Positions 49,074 to 60,293 of a stretch of DNA of 64,000 nt are shown here, piece by piece. A program made the position numbers and the translations under genes. The DNA comes from Candidatus Polarisedimenticolaceae bacterium (GTDB lineage Bacteria; Acidobacteriota; Polarisedimenticolia; Polarisedimenticolales; DASRJG01): NCBI GenBank assembly GCA_036376135.1, contig DASVAW010000158.1, positions 1 through 64,000 on the forward strand, read 5' to 3'. The notes beneath the pieces were generated by a model. The model saw only the letters and a program-made list of their open reading frames with translations. It made no database searches and was not told where the DNA came from. Each line of letters begins with the position of its first letter. The stretch's first letter is position 1.

Positions 49074-50477
49074 ATGAACGCCCTCGACCCCGAAAGCTGC
49101 TGGCGCGCGGTGCGCACCCACGACGCCCGGTTCGACGGGCGTTTCTTCGTCGGCGTGACGTCGACACGCATCTATTGCCGTCCGATCTGCCCCGCACGGC
49201 CCCCCAAGCGCGAACACTGCACCTTCCACCCCTCCGCGGCCGCGGCGGAGTCGGAGGGTTTTCGGCCGTGCCTGCGCTGCCGCCCGGAGCTCGCCCCCGG
49301 CTTCTCGCCGGCCGATGCCCCGCGCCGGCTCGCCTACGCGGCGGCGCTTTGGCTCGAGGAGGGGAACCCGGCGACGCTCGAACGGCTCGCGAGGCGACTC
49401 GACGTCACCTCCCGCCACCTGCGGCGCGTGTTCACCGCGGAGTTCGGCGTGAGCCCCGTCGCGTACGCGCAGACCCAGCGGCTGCTCTCCGCGAAGCGGC
49501 TCCTCACCGACACGGGCCTCTCCGTGACCGACGTCGCCCACGCGAGCGGGTTTCGGAGCCTTCGCCGCTTCCAGAGCTCGTTCAAGGAGCGTTATCGACT
49601 CGCGCCGTCGGAGCTCCGCCGCGACACCGCGAGGACCCGCGGCCCCGAGCTCGTCCTCGAGCTGGCGTACCGACCCCCGTACGCGTGGAACGAGATCCTC
49701 GAGTTCCTCGGAGCCCGCGCGATCACGGGGGTCGAGGCGATCGAGAAACGAACGTATCTCCGGACGGTCTCGATCGACAGGCACGACGGCTGGCTGCGCG
49801 TCGAGAACGCGCGTGGCCGCGACGCCCTTCGCGTGACCCTGTCCGCGTCGCTCGCTCCCGTGGTCCCCGCGGTCCTCGTTCGCGTGAAACGACTGTTCGA
49901 CCTCGGGGCCCGTCCCGACGCGATTGCGAAGGTGCTCGGGTCGCTCGCCGCGAAGCGCCCGGGGCTGCGCGTGCCCGGAGCCTTCGACGGATTCGAGGTC
50001 GCCGTGCGCGCGATTCTCGGCCAGCAGGTGAGCGTCAAGGCGGCGAGCACCCTCGCGGGACGCGTGGCCACGGCGTTCGGGCGATCCATCGAGACGCCGC
50101 ACGCGGAGCTGACCACGATCTTCCCGACTCCATCACGCCTGAAGGACGCCGCGATCGAGGCGCACGGCATCCTCCGCGCCCGAGCCGATGCGATTCGCGC
50201 GCTCGCGGCGTCGGGGATCCGTCTCGAACCGGGTACGGACGTTCCGTCGACGCTCGATTCCCTGCTGGCGCTTCCGGGAGTCGGCCCCTGGACCGCGCAG
50301 TACCTGGCGATGCGGACCCTCGCATGGCCGGACGCGTTTCCCGAGGGGGACCTCGTCCTCCGCCGGGCGCTCGGCGGCGTCGCGGCGCGCGAGGCGCTCA
50401 CCCGCGCGGAAGGGTGGCGCCCCTGGCGGGCCTACGCGGCCATGCACCTCTGGCAGTCGATCAAGGAGGAACGATGA
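49074..50477 (+). CDS. Ada-AlkA fusion: methyl-phosphotriester sensor plus 3-methyladenine glycosylase
   Basis: A 467-residue three-part protein. Residues 1-75 are the Ada zinc domain with Cys35, Cys39, Cys66 and Cys69 (CRPIC, CLRC), the set that accepts a methyl group from DNA backbone. Residues about 85-185 are an AraC-type double helix-turn-helix ([20 protein letters not shown]). The C-terminal part is Alk[17 protein letters not shown], the helix-hairpin-helix [15 protein letters not shown], and the catalytic Asp in [10 protein letters not shown]. It probably senses alkylation, activates transcription and removes alkylated bases. Overlaps ogt in ATGA. ATG chosen by the Ada domain start. 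Confidence 0.93.
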   Translation: MNALDPESCWRAVRTHDARFDGRFFVGVTSTRIYCRPICPARPPKREHCTFHPSAAAAESEGFRPCLRCRPELAPGFSPADAPRRLAYAAALWLEEGNPATLERLARRLDVTSRHLRRVFTAEFGVSPVAYAQTQRLLSAKRLLTDTGLSVTDVAHASGFRSLRRFQSSFKERYRLAPSELRRDTARTRGPELVLELAYRPPYAWNEILEFLGARAITGVEAIEKRTYLRTVSIDRHDGWLRVENARGRDALRVTLSASLAPVVPAVLVRVKRLFDLGARPDAIAKVLGSLAAKRPGLRVPGAFDGFEVAVRAILGQQVSVKAASTLAGRVATAFGRSIETPHAELTTIFPTPSRLKDAAIEAHGILRARADAIRALAASGIRLEPGTDVPSTLDSLLALPGVGPWTAQYLAMRTLAWPDAFPEGDLVLRRALGGVAAREALTRAEGWRPWRAYAAMHLWQSIKEER

Positions 50478-51013
50478 ACGTGCGCATGCATTCCCCGATC
50501 GGTACGGTCGAGATCGAAGCCGAGGCCGGCGCGATCACGGCGATCCGCTTCGTGGACGGACCGCCGACCTCGACCGAGGATCCGTTGCTTCGTCGGGCGG
50601 TGGAGGAGCTCCGGCAGTATTTCGAGGGGAGGCGCGAGCGCTTCGAACTGCCGCTCGCTCCCAAGGGGACGGACTTCCAGCGCCGGGTCTGGCGGGAGCT
50701 GGAGACGATCCCCCTCGGGACGACCCTCTCGTACGGCGAGCTGGCCGGTCGGGTCGGCGATCCGAAGGCCTCGCGCGCGGTCGGGGCGGCCAACGGGAGG
50801 AACCCGATCGCGATCGTGGTCCCGTGTCATCGGGTGATCGGCGCGGACGGGTCGCTCACGGGGTACGCGGGGGGGCTGGCTCGGAAGGGGGCATTGCTGC
50901 GGCTCGAGGGGTCGATCGGACCGGCCCGGTGTACAGTGCCTCCGGGTCCCCAACCCGTGAGGCATGATTGCATCCCAAGTTCGCACCGGCGAGCGAGTTC
51001 CATTCCGAGCTGA
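50474..51013 (+). CDS. ogt: Methylated-DNA-protein cysteine methyltransferase
   Basis: A 179-residue suicide repair enzyme for O6-alkylguanine. [19 protein letters not shown] holds the acceptor cysteine. [20 protein letters not shown] and [19 protein letters not shown] form the DNA-binding region. After about residue 152 the sequence continues as a divergent, Pro/Arg-rich tail not expected in the family and overlapping the desaturase gene by 46 bases. Completes an alkylation-repair pair with the upstream gene. AAGGAGGAACG precedes the ATG. Confidence 0.92.
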   Translation: MNVRMHSPIGTVEIEAEAGAITAIRFVDGPPTSTEDPLLRRAVEELRQYFEGRRERFELPLAPKGTDFQRRVWRELETIPLGTTLSYGELAGRVGDPKASRAVGAANGRNPIAIVVPCHRVIGADGSLTGYAGGLARKGALLRLEGSIGPARCTVPPGPQPVRHDCIPSSHRRASSIPS

Positions 51014-52035
51014 AAGCCAAGGTAGAGGCCTATTTTGCGCGCGCCGGGGCTTCCCCGCGCGGGGGCTCACGCCTTTGGACGAAGACCGGCACCATCGCCT
51101 GCTGGCTGGCGGCCAGCTACGTCGCCCTCGTGTTCGTCGCAAGCGGCCCCGTCACGATCGCCCTGGCCGCCCTCTCGACCGCCCTCGCGATCGCCGCGGT
51201 CGGGTTCAACATCCAGCACGACGCCAACCACGGCGCCTTCTCCGAACGTCCGTGGGTCAACCGCGCGATGGGGTACGCCCTCGACGCGATCGGCGGCAGC
51301 TCGTACATCTGGTTCTACAAGCACAACGTCTACCACCACACCTACACGAACCTCGCCGGGGTCGACGACGACATCTCGATCGGGATCCTCGGCCGGCTCT
51401 CGCCCGCGCAGCGCCGCCTGCCCTTCCACCGCTTCCAGCAGTTCTATCTCTGGCCGCTGTATGCGGTCATGGGCGTGAAGTGGCAGCTCTTCGACGACTT
51501 CTTCCGCGTGGCGCGCGGTCGTCTCGGCGAGCAGCCGCTCCCGCGTCCCAAAGGCAAGGACCTCGCGCTGCTGATCGTCGGGAAGGTCTTCTTCTTCGGC
51601 GTCGCGTTCGGCGTCCCCTCGCTCCTGCATCCGTTCGGGGCCGTACTCGCGATCTACCTCGCCGTCATGGGGGCGGTGGGCATCGTGCTCGCGGTCGTCT
51701 TCCAGCTCGCGCACAGCGTCGGGGAGGCCGAACATCCGCTGCGACAGCCCGAGCCCCAGGTCGTCGCGGACGACTGGGCGCGCCACCAGGTCCAGACGAC
51801 GGTGGACTTCGCGCGCGGCAGCCGGCTACTCGCCTGGTACGCCGGCGGGTTGAACTTCCAGATCGAGCACCACCTCTTCCCCCGCGTCTCCCACGTGCAC
51901 TACCCCGAGATCGCGAAGATCGTCGAGGACGTCAGCCGGCGCTTCGGCGTGCGCTACTCCGCGCATCCGACGTTCGCGTCGGCGATCGCGGCGCATTATC
52001 GATTCCTTCGCGAGATGGGGAAGGCCGCGGCCTGA
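50968..52035 (+). CDS. Membrane fatty-acid desaturase
   Basis: A 355-residue di-iron desaturase of the acyl-lipid/linoleoyl type. Three His boxes: HDANH (in [11 protein letters not shown]), [10 protein letters not shown] and QIEHHLFP. About four membrane helices lie around them. Such enzymes introduce double bonds in membrane lipid acyl chains using O2 and a reduced electron carrier, so the host probably meets oxygen. TTG start with GAGG upstream; no ATG fits the conserved N-terminus. It overlaps the end of ogt by 46 bases. No cytochrome b5 domain is fused. Confidence 0.88.
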   Translation: MHPKFAPASEFHSELKAKVEAYFARAGASPRGGSRLWTKTGTIACWLAASYVALVFVASGPVTIALAALSTALAIAAVGFNIQHDANHGAFSERPWVNRAMGYALDAIGGSSYIWFYKHNVYHHTYTNLAGVDDDISIGILGRLSPAQRRLPFHRFQQFYLWPLYAVMGVKWQLFDDFFRVARGRLGEQPLPRPKGKDLALLIVGKVFFFGVAFGVPSLLHPFGAVLAIYLAVMGAVGIVLAVVFQLAHSVGEAEHPLRQPEPQVVADDWARHQVQTTVDFARGSRLLAWYAGGLNFQIEHHLFPRVSHVHYPEIAKIVEDVSRRFGVRYSAHPTFASAIAAHYRFLREMGKAAA

Positions 52036-52044
52036 GCAGGCCGC

Positions 52045-52067
52045 GGAGGCGGCTTGGAGCCGCCTCC
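52045..52067. terminator. Strong hairpin after the desaturase gene
   Basis: GGAGGCGGC (52045-52053), loop TTGGA, GCCGCCTCC (52059-52067): a perfect 9-base stem. It lies between convergent desaturase and HU genes and may end transcripts from both sides. No long U-run follows. Confidence 0.65.
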
Positions 52068-52110
52068 GGACCTTGGGTGGGATTTCTTTCAGGATCTCTT
52101 GGGCGAACGA

Positions 52111-52386
52111 CTACTTGTTGAGCTTCTTGGTGAGCTGGGCGCCCGCCTTGAAGCGAGCGATCGTCTTCGCCTTGATCTTGATCGACTCGCCGGTCTGCGG
52201 GTTGCGCCCCGTACGAGCCTTGCGCTTGCTGACGCCGAACGTGCCGAAGCCGACGAGCGTCACGCGCTGACCCTTCTTGAGCGTCGTCGTGATCCCCTCG
52301 ATGAGGCTCTCGACGGCGGTCGCCGCGGCGGCGCGGGTGATCCCGGCGTCGTCCGAGATCTTGGCGATCAGGGTTGCCTTGTTCAT
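52111..52386 (-). CDS. hup: HU-family DNA-binding protein
   Basis: A 91-residue nucleoid protein. The helical start is MNKATLIAKISDDAGITRAA, and the DNA-binding arm contains GFGTFGVSKRKARTGRNPQT, the HU/IHF signature with the intercalating proline. It bends and compacts DNA as a dimer. AAGGAGGTGA lies upstream of the ATG, the strongest ribosome site in the window, fitting high expression. Confidence 0.96.
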   Translation of the reverse strand: MNKATLIAKISDDAGITRAAAATAVESLIEGITTTLKKGQRVTLVGFGTFGVSKRKARTGRNPQTGESIKIKAKTIARFKAGAQLTKKLNK

Positions 52387-52526
52387 TCGATTTCACCTCC
52401 TTCCGTAATGGTCTCTTCGCTCCCGCGAAGGCAAACGCATTACAGCTTTCGCGCGCGGAGGTGTCAAGATCGAAACCCGCGAAAACCCGCGCCGGACGCG
52501 GGATTCCACGCGACGCGGTCGCGACT

Positions 52527-52883
52527 TCAGTGCGCGCCGGCGGCGAGGAAGCGCGCGAGGCGCTCGCGCCCGGCGTCGTCGACGTGGGTGAAGAACAACG
52601 CCAGCTCGAAGCGAGGGCCGTTCCCCGTCGGGGACTTCAGCTTCTTCCTGCGGACGACGACCGCTTCCGCATCGACCGGTTCCGGGCCGGCGCCGTTGGG
52701 CAGCAACATGCGGACGGCAAGGCGGGTCATCTCCGGGAAGTCGTGGGTGGAGGAGCAGTAGAGCCCGCCGAGCGAGAGGTCGCTGGCGGTCATTCGGGCG
52801 ATCGTCGCGCCGTCCTGCCCCTCGATGTCGAACGAGCGCTGGAATCTCGCGTGCGAACGGCGTTCGGCGTGTTGCTTGCTCAA
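52527..52883 (-). CDS. PilZ-domain protein
   Basis: A 118-residue single-domain PilZ protein. The cyclic-di-GMP motif RSHAR (residues 9-13) and the second motif DLSLGG are both present, so ligand binding is likely. Start: TTG at 52881-52883 with GGAGGGGG upstream. A longer frame from 52946 adds non-conserved residues and was rejected. Partner unknown; neighbours are HU and larB. Confidence 0.85.
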   Translation of the reverse strand: MSKQHAERRSHARFQRSFDIEGQDGATIARMTASDLSLGGLYCSSTHDFPEMTRLAVRMLLPNGAGPEPVDAEAVVVRRKKLKSPTGNGPRFELALFFTHVDDAGRERLARFLAAGAH

Positions 52884-52963
52884 GGAATCCCCCCTCCGGG
52901 TCGCGGAAATGTAGCACGGTGGGCGATAATTCCGGCCTTCCCGCACGAGGTTCCGGAGACCCC

Positions 52964-53740
52964 ATGGACCAAGCCGCGCTGCGCCGACTGCTCCTCAAGG
53001 TTCGATCGGGGACGACGAAGGTCGAGGACGCGATCGACCGGCTGCGCGGCATGCCGGCGGACGAGCTCGGCTTCGCGACACTCGACATGCACCGTGCATT
53101 GCGACGCGGGATTCCCGAGGCGGTCTACGGTGCGGGAAAGTCGGTCGAGCAGATCGTCGCGATCGTCGGGCGATTCAAGCACCATGGTCAGACAGCCCTC
53201 GTCACCCGGGTCGGTCCCGAGGTCCACGCCGCGGTCGCGGCCGCGCACCCGGAGGTGGAGTACCACGCGGCGGCGCAGGCGCTCGTGCTCCGTGCGGGAC
53301 GGCGGAGGAAGGGACGGCCGGGGGTCGTCGTGATGACCGCGGGGACCTCCGACCTTCCGATTGCCGAGGAAGCGGCGCTGACCGCCGAACTGCTCGGGGA
53401 ATCCGTGCACCGCATCGAAGACGTGGGAGTCGCCGGACTCCACCGGCTCTTCCGCCACCGCAAGGCACTCGAGTCGGCGAGGGTGATCGTGGTCGTGGCG
53501 GGGATGGAGGGGGCCTTGCCGTCCGTGGTCGCAGGCCTGGTCGACTGTCCCATCGTCGGCGTGCCGACCAGCACCGGCTACGGTACGGGGGCAGGGGGGT
53601 ACGCCGCGCTGCTCGCGATGCTCAACAGTTGCTCGGCCGGGGTGGCCGTGGTCAACATCAACAACGGCTACGGGGCCGGGGTGCTCGCTTCCCTGATCAA
53701 CCGCAACCGGCGGTCCGGACACCGGATTTCCGCGTCGTAA
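52964..53740 (+). CDS. larB: LarB, nickel-pincer cofactor synthesis carboxylase
   Basis: A 258-residue protein. A short helical N-terminus (LLLKVRSGTTKVEDAIDRLRG) leads to an AIR-carboxylase-like (PurE) domain with VVVMTAGTSDLPIAEEAA, GVPTSTGYGTGAGG and NINNGYGAG. LarB carboxylates and hydrolyses nicotinic acid adenine dinucleotide in the synthesis of the nickel-pincer nucleotide of lactate racemase-like enzymes. LarC, LarE and LarA are not in the window. ATG chosen at the conserved N-terminus. Confidence 0.92.
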   Translation: MDQAALRRLLLKVRSGTTKVEDAIDRLRGMPADELGFATLDMHRALRRGIPEAVYGAGKSVEQIVAIVGRFKHHGQTALVTRVGPEVHAAVAAAHPEVEYHAAAQALVLRAGRRRKGRPGVVVMTAGTSDLPIAEEAALTAELLGESVHRIEDVGVAGLHRLFRHRKALESARVIVVVAGMEGALPSVVAGLVDCPIVGVPTSTGYGTGAGGYAALLAMLNSCSAGVAVVNINNGYGAGVLASLINRNRRSGHRISAS

Positions 53741-53838
53741 TCGTCGCAATTCCCACGCCTCGGTGTGGACAGCGGCGAATACCCCCCGTATATAAAGCCC
53801 GAAGCGTGAAAGCCCACATTGCCGGTCCGGCCGCTCGC

Positions 53839-53868
53839 TTGACGGTGCCGTGGGGGCGAGACTAGGAT
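53839..53868 (+). promoter_or_regulatory. Sigma-70 type promoter for rpsU-dnaG-rpoD
   Basis: TTGACG (53839-53844), 18-base spacer, TAGGAT (53863-53868), about 50 bases upstream of rpsU. It is the best-matching -35/-10 pair seen in the window. Confidence 0.65.
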
Positions 53869-53919
53869 GGCGCGTTTGCCACGCATCCATTCTGGTAGGA
53901 AAGGCGGGTGAGTTCGAAC

Positions 53920-54126
53920 ATGCCGCTGATCAAGGTGCGCGAGGACGAGAGCCTCGAAAACGCCTTGAAGCGCTTCAAGCGGAAGTGCGAGAAGTCGGGG
54001 ATCCTTACCGAGATCAAGAAGCGCCAGCATTACGAGAAGCCGAGCGTCAAGCGTAAGCGCAAGGCGCTGGCCGCGCGTAAGAAGCTTCTGAAGCGTCTCG
54101 CACAGGAACGCCGCCAGAACGCTTAG
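53920..54126 (+). CDS. rpsU: Ribosomal protein bS21
   Basis: A 68-residue bS21: [20 protein letters not shown] then a very basic tail. It sits first in the macromolecular-synthesis operon with dnaG and rpoD. ATG gives the family's usual N-terminus; a GTG four codons upstream is possible but adds unconserved residues. Confidence 0.94.
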   Translation: MPLIKVREDESLENALKRFKRKCEKSGILTEIKKRQHYEKPSVKRKRKALAARKKLLKRLAQERRQNA

Positions 54127-54142
54127 ACCCTTTGTCCGGCTC

Positions 54143-54168
54143 GGGGCGGGACCGGCAGGTCCCGCCCC
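54143..54168 (+). terminator. Hairpin between rpsU and dnaG (attenuator-like)
   Basis: GGGGCGGGACC (54143-54153), loop GGCA, GGTCCCGCCCC (54158-54168): a perfect 11-base stem, then TTGTCG. E. coli has a terminator at the same place that reduces dnaG expression relative to rpsU. The same role is inferred here; the U-run is weak. Confidence 0.75.
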
Positions 54169-54181
54169 TTGTCGTCGGCTC

Positions 54182-55942
54182 GTGGGTGCCCCGTTGGGCG
54201 TGGCCTTGACGAAGGACTTCGTCGCGACCGTCCGAAGCGCCGCGGACATCGTCCGGCTGGTTTCGGACTATGTCCCCCTCAAGCAGGCGGGACGTCGCCT
54301 CAAAGGTCTCTGCCCTTTCCATCAGGAAAAGACCCCCTCGTTCTCCGTCGATCCCGACCAGCAGCTCTTCTACTGTTTCGGGTGTCAGGCCGGGGGGGAC
54401 GTCTTCAAGTTCGTCCAACTCTACGAAAAGACGGATTTTCCCGGCTCCGTCGAGTTCCTCGCCCGCCGCTTCGGGGTGAAGATCCCCGAGCAGACCGATT
54501 CACCCGAGGACCGGCTCCGCCGCCGACTCATCGAAATGAACGATGCCGCCGCGGCCTGGTTCCGGGAGCGGCTGCTCGACCCGGTCGATGGTCGCGAGGG
54601 CCGGGCCTACCTCGCCAAGCGGGGAATCGACGACGCCACCGCCGAGCGCCTGGATCTCGGGTGGGCCCCCGACAGCTGGGACGGGTTGTCGAACCACCTT
54701 CGGGCCCGGCGCTTCACGGAACAGGAGTGCCTGGCGGGTGGTCTCTCGGTGCCTCGGAAGACCGGCACCGGATCGTACGACCGCTTTCGCGGTCGCCTGA
54801 CCTTCCCGATCCGGGATGTTTCGGGGCGGACGGTGGCCTTCGGAGGACGCATTCTGGGGGCCGGGGAACCGAAGTACCTGAACTCCCCCGAGACCCCCGC
54901 TTACGTGAAGGGGGAGCACCTCTACGGGCTCCACCTCGCCAAGGAAGCGATCCGGAAGGAGGGTTTCGCGATCCTGGTCGAGGGGTACCTCGACCTCGCC
55001 GCGCTCCACCAGGCGGGGTTCGGCCACGCCGTCGCCTCGCTCGGGACCGCGCTGACCCCGTCCCAGGCCCGCCTCCTAGGACGGTACGCGAACCGGGTCG
55101 TGGTTTCCTACGACGGCGATGCCGCCGGAGGCTCCGCCGCGGCGCGCTCCTTGGACACCTTCCTCGATCGTGGGTTCGAGGTCCGGGTCGCCGCGATTCC
55201 GGGGGGGATGGACCCGGACGACTATCTCCGTAAGGAGGGTTTCGAAGCCTACGACCGGCTGGTCCGCCAGGCGCCGGGGTATCTCGACTTCCTGATCGCC
55301 CGGGAGGCGGCCGCCCGCGACGTGGCGACGGTCGCCGGGAAGGTCGAGGCGGTGAACGCCCTCCTTCCCCGCCTGGCGAGCCTTCCGAACGCAATCGAGC
55401 GGGCCGCATGGGCCGGGAAGATCGCCGGGGTCCTCGGAATCGAGGACGAGCTCGTCCTCCAGGAGCTACGCGGCGCGTTGCGCCACGGAAAGGCCGCCAT
55501 CCGGCACCGGGCCGAGCCGCAGGCCGCCGTGTCGGCGCTGGAGTCCCGGATCGTCGCCCTTTTGCTCCGCGACCCCGCCTGCCGGGACCAGGCCCGAAAG
55601 GGGCTCGACCCCTCCGAGCTCGACGCGGATCGCGTGGCCCCGATCGTGCAGATCATCCTCGATCTCGAGGGGGCCGGAGCTTCGGTGGACCCACCGTCGG
55701 TGATGGCCGCTCTCGACCGGGACGACCTGCGCGATCTCGTCGCGCGGATCGCCTTCCACGACGAGGCCGAGCCGTCGGACAACGAATTCGCCGGGTGCCT
55801 CGAGACCCTTCGCCGCCGCCGCCTGCGGCGGGAGGGGCGCGACGTCGCCCGCAGGATCCAGGACGCCGCGCCCGACGCGGTGGACGACCTTCTCGCGGCG
55901 AAGCTCCGCCTCGCCCGCGAGATCGACGCGTTGCAGAGATAG
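54182..55942 (+). CDS. dnaG: DNA primase
   Basis: A 586-residue primase that makes RNA primers for replication. The CHC2 zinc motif is CPFHQEKTPSF followed by CFGCQAGGD. The TOPRIM domain has FAILVEGYLDLAALHQAG and VVVSYDGDAAG. The C-terminal helical part should bind DnaB. Several in-frame start codons (GTG 54182, TTG 54194, GTG 54200, TTG 54206) precede the conserved DFVATVRSAADIV; none has a good ribosome site, so the start is uncertain by up to eight residues. Confidence 0.93.
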   Translation: MGAPLGVALTKDFVATVRSAADIVRLVSDYVPLKQAGRRLKGLCPFHQEKTPSFSVDPDQQLFYCFGCQAGGDVFKFVQLYEKTDFPGSVEFLARRFGVKIPEQTDSPEDRLRRRLIEMNDAAAAWFRERLLDPVDGREGRAYLAKRGIDDATAERLDLGWAPDSWDGLSNHLRARRFTEQECLAGGLSVPRKTGTGSYDRFRGRLTFPIRDVSGRTVAFGGRILGAGEPKYLNSPETPAYVKGEHLYGLHLAKEAIRKEGFAILVEGYLDLAALHQAGFGHAVASLGTALTPSQARLLGRYANRVVVSYDGDAAGGSAAARSLDTFLDRGFEVRVAAIPGGMDPDDYLRKEGFEAYDRLVRQAPGYLDFLIAREAAARDVATVAGKVEAVNALLPRLASLPNAIERAAWAGKIAGVLGIEDELVLQELRGALRHGKAAIRHRAEPQAAVSALESRIVALLLRDPACRDQARKGLDPSELDADRVAPIVQIILDLEGAGASVDPPSVMAALDRDDLRDLVARIAFHDEAEPSDNEFAGCLETLRRRRLRREGRDVARRIQDAAPDAVDDLLAAKLRLAREIDALQR

Positions 55943-55957
55943 GACGAGCGAGGAGCG

Positions 55958-57690
<1,733 letters not shown>

Positions 57691-57694
<4 letters not shown>

Positions 57695-58371
57695 TCGTCG
57701 ACCGGATCCGTTCGCTCCCGCTGTTCGCCGAGCTCGAGGAAGAATCCCTCGCGGAGCTGGCGGGTATCGGGCGGATCCTCCATCGGCGGCGCAAGGAGAT
57801 CCTCTTCGCCGACGGGGAGCCCTTCGAGGGCTCCTACGTCGTGCTCACGGGGCTCGTCGTCGTCTACCGGCTCGCCGAGGACGGCCGCATGCTGATCCTC
57901 CACGTCTGCCGTCCGGGGGACGCGGTGGCGGTCGCCGGAGTCTTCGGGAGGGACCGCGACACCTACCGGGCCCACGCTCGCGCGACCCGGGACGCCGATC
58001 TCCTCTTCCTCCCCCGCGAGCGCTTCGTCCCGTTCCTCAAGCGCCACCCGGAGCTGGCGTGGGACGTCGCGCGGGCCCTCGTCGCCCGCAACGACGAGCT
58101 CAGCCAGCAGCTCGAGAACGTGACCATGCGCGAGGTGGAGGCGCGCGTGGCCCGGTACCTCCTGCGCGAGCTCGAACGCGCGGGAGTCGCCGGCGACCCG
58201 CAACCGTCGCTCACGCTCCCGCTCGCGAAGAGCTCCCTGGCCTCCTACCTGGGGACGGTGCACGAGACGCTCTCGCGGACCTTCTCCCGCCTGATCCGGC
58301 AGGGGATCGTGCGCGTCGACGGTCCCCGGGTCACGGTGCTCGACCCCGCGAAGCTGCGCCGGCTTACCTGA
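57691..58371 (+). CDS. Crp/Fnr-family transcription regulator with probable CTG start
   Basis: A 226-residue regulator. A cyclic-nucleotide-binding-type beta-roll starts at [36 protein letters not shown] replaces the PEGELGE-type phosphate cassette, so the ligand is unclear. The C-terminal winged helix has [20 protein letters not shown]. No cysteine cluster for iron-sulphur binding is present. No ATG, GTG or TTG lies near the domain start. CTG at 57691 sits in CTGA with the rpoD stop, 8 bases after GGAG, matching the overlap style of this genome. Adding such a regulator to the sigma operon is unusual. Confidence 0.85.
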
Positions 58372-60112
58372 GCCCGACGGCCGCCGCGATCCGCTCGAAG
58401 GCCGGAGACTTGCGCAGGGACCGCAGCTCCGGGTCGTTCCGCAACTGGACCATCTCGAGGGCGTGGACGCGCAGCCCCTCCTCCAGGAATCCGATCGCCG
58501 CCTCCTCCTCGCCCAGCGCGGCGTGCACCCGCGCGATGTGGACGGGCGAGTGGTACGTCGACCGGCACGACGGGTCCATCTCCGCGAGCAGTCGGCGCGC
58601 CTCGTGCGGGTACCCGGCGAGCGCCAGCGCCGCCCCGAGCGTCGCGGAGACGTAGGGCGTCCCCCCCGCCGTCGCGACCGCGCGGCGCGCCGCGTCGACC
58701 GCCTCGTCGAAGCGGCCGACCGCGAGCAATCCCCGCGCCTTGGAGTTCCACGCGACCGCGTAGTCCGGGTCCATCTCGAGGACGCGGCCGATCACCGCCT
58801 GCGCCTCGTCGTTCCGTCCGGCGTTGACGAGAAGGCACGACTCCTCGCTGCGCATCACGAGGGAGTACGGGTCGAGGCGGATCGCCCTCCGCAGCGCGTC
58901 GATCGCGTCGTCGTGACGCCCCCGGTGGGAGAGGAACTGCGCGTAGTTGTGGAGCGCGGACGAGCAGCTCGGGTTGAGTTCGATCGACCGGGTGTACGCC
59001 TCCTCGGCCGCGGTCCAGTCCCACTCCCAGCGGTGCTTCAGGAACCCGAGCGTCATGTACGCGTCGCCCGCCGCCGGGTCGGTCTCGAGCGCGAGGAGCA
59101 CCGACTCCTTCGCCTCGGGGAGCGCGGATTCGGGTCGGAACACTCCGTACTCCACCCCGAGCGCGAGCGTCTCCGCGATCGACGCCAGGGTGACCGCGCA
59201 GGCCGGGTCGATCGCCTGCGCGCGGCGGAAGTACTCGAGCGAGGCGCGCAGGGCGTCCGGCGTGCGCTTGGCGAGCCAGTGCCGGCCGACGAGGTAGACC
59301 TCGCGCCATTCCGAGAGCTTGACGGGGGTGTCCGCCGCCTCCGTGTCCTCCGGGAGGAACTCCAGCGCGAGCGCCCCTGCGACGTGGGTGGAGACCTCGC
59401 GCTGCACGGCGAACTCGTCCGAGGCGTCGCGTTCGATCGTGTCCGCCCACAGGACCGTGCGATCGCGCACCTGGATGAGCTGCGCGCCGATCCGCACCCG
59501 GCCGTTCGCGCGTCGCACGGTGCCGTCGAGGACGAAGTCCACACCCAGCTCGCGCCCCACGCGTTCGGGAGCCCGGTCGCCGTTGCGGTAACGCTGCACG
59601 GACGGGGTGGCGATGATGCCGAGCTTGGAACGGCACAGGCGGCCGAGACGGATCACCATCTCCTGGGTCAATCCGTCGGTGAACAACTCGTGGCGCGGAT
59701 CCTCGCCGACGTTGCGGAAAGGAAGGACCGCGAGCATCGAGCGCTCCACCCGCACCTCGAGGTCGCCGGTGGCCGACCAAGGGGAGACGAGGAACCGGTA
59801 ACCCCGCCGGGGCAGGGTCTCGATGAAGCGGGGACTCGACGCGGCGTCCCCCAGGGCGTCGCGGAGCTTGTTCATCGCCGCGTTGAGCCCGTGCTCGAAG
59901 TCGACGAAGGTGTCCTGCGCCCAGAGGCGTTCGCGCAACTCCTGCCGGGTGACGACCCGTCCCGATCGCTCGAGGAGCAACTCGAGGATGCGGAACGGCC
60001 GGTCCTGCAGGCGAACGCGCGTGCCGCGCTTTCGCAGCTCCCCGGCATCGAGGTCGACCTCGAAGACGCCGAATCGAATCACGCGGCGCGGATGGACGGC
60101 TTCCAAACCCAT
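58364..60112 (-). CDS. Winged-helix (OmpR-type) regulator with FlgO-like and TPR domains
   Basis: A 582-residue soluble protein. Residues about 12-105 are an OmpR/CadC-type DNA-binding winged helix (GVFEVDLDAGELRKRGTRVR, ERLWAQDTFVDFEHGLNAAM). Residues about 120-255 resemble the FlgO/TolB-like middle domain (MLAVLPFRNVGEDP, LGVDFVLDGTVRRANGRV). Several tetratricopeptide repeats fill the rest (AIDPACAVTLASIAETLALG, ELNPSCSSALHNYAQFLSHR). Unlike CadC/ToxR, no membrane helix separates the parts. ATG has GAGGG upstream. Convergent with the Crp gene, overlapping it by 8 bases. Confidence 0.85.
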   Translation of the reverse strand: MGLEAVHPRRVIRFGVFEVDLDAGELRKRGTRVRLQDRPFRILELLLERSGRVVTRQELRERLWAQDTFVDFEHGLNAAMNKLRDALGDAASSPRFIETLPRRGYRFLVSPWSATGDLEVRVERSMLAVLPFRNVGEDPRHELFTDGLTQEMVIRLGRLCRSKLGIIATPSVQRYRNGDRAPERVGRELGVDFVLDGTVRRANGRVRIGAQLIQVRDRTVLWADTIERDASDEFAVQREVSTHVAGALALEFLPEDTEAADTPVKLSEWREVYLVGRHWLAKRTPDALRASLEYFRRAQAIDPACAVTLASIAETLALGVEYGVFRPESALPEAKESVLLALETDPAAGDAYMTLGFLKHRWEWDWTAAEEAYTRSIELNPSCSSALHNYAQFLSHRGRHDDAIDALRRAIRLDPYSLVMRSEESCLLVNAGRNDEAQAVIGRVLEMDPDYAVAWNSKARGLLAVGRFDEAVDAARRAVATAGGTPYVSATLGAALALAGYPHEARRLLAEMDPSCRSTYHSPVHIARVHAALGEEEAAIGFLEEGLRVHALEMVQLRNDPELRSLRKSPAFERIAAAVGLR

Positions 60113-60293
60113 CGATTCCCTCGGGTGATGCCGGAGATTGTACGGGCTCGGGCCGTTTCGGGCACGGAGAATCGTCGAAAACAACGATGCTCAACCCGCA
60201 TGAGATCAACGAGTTACGCGGTGAGATTCGTTTGAGGTTCGCCTGAGGCTCCGGGCACGGAGATGAGGCGCGCGACGGTGTGGTGTGTCGGGC

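Noticed and set aside
53741-53838. Riboswitch or small RNA between larB and rpsU
   Set aside because: No conserved pattern or strong structure seen; only a promoter downstream.
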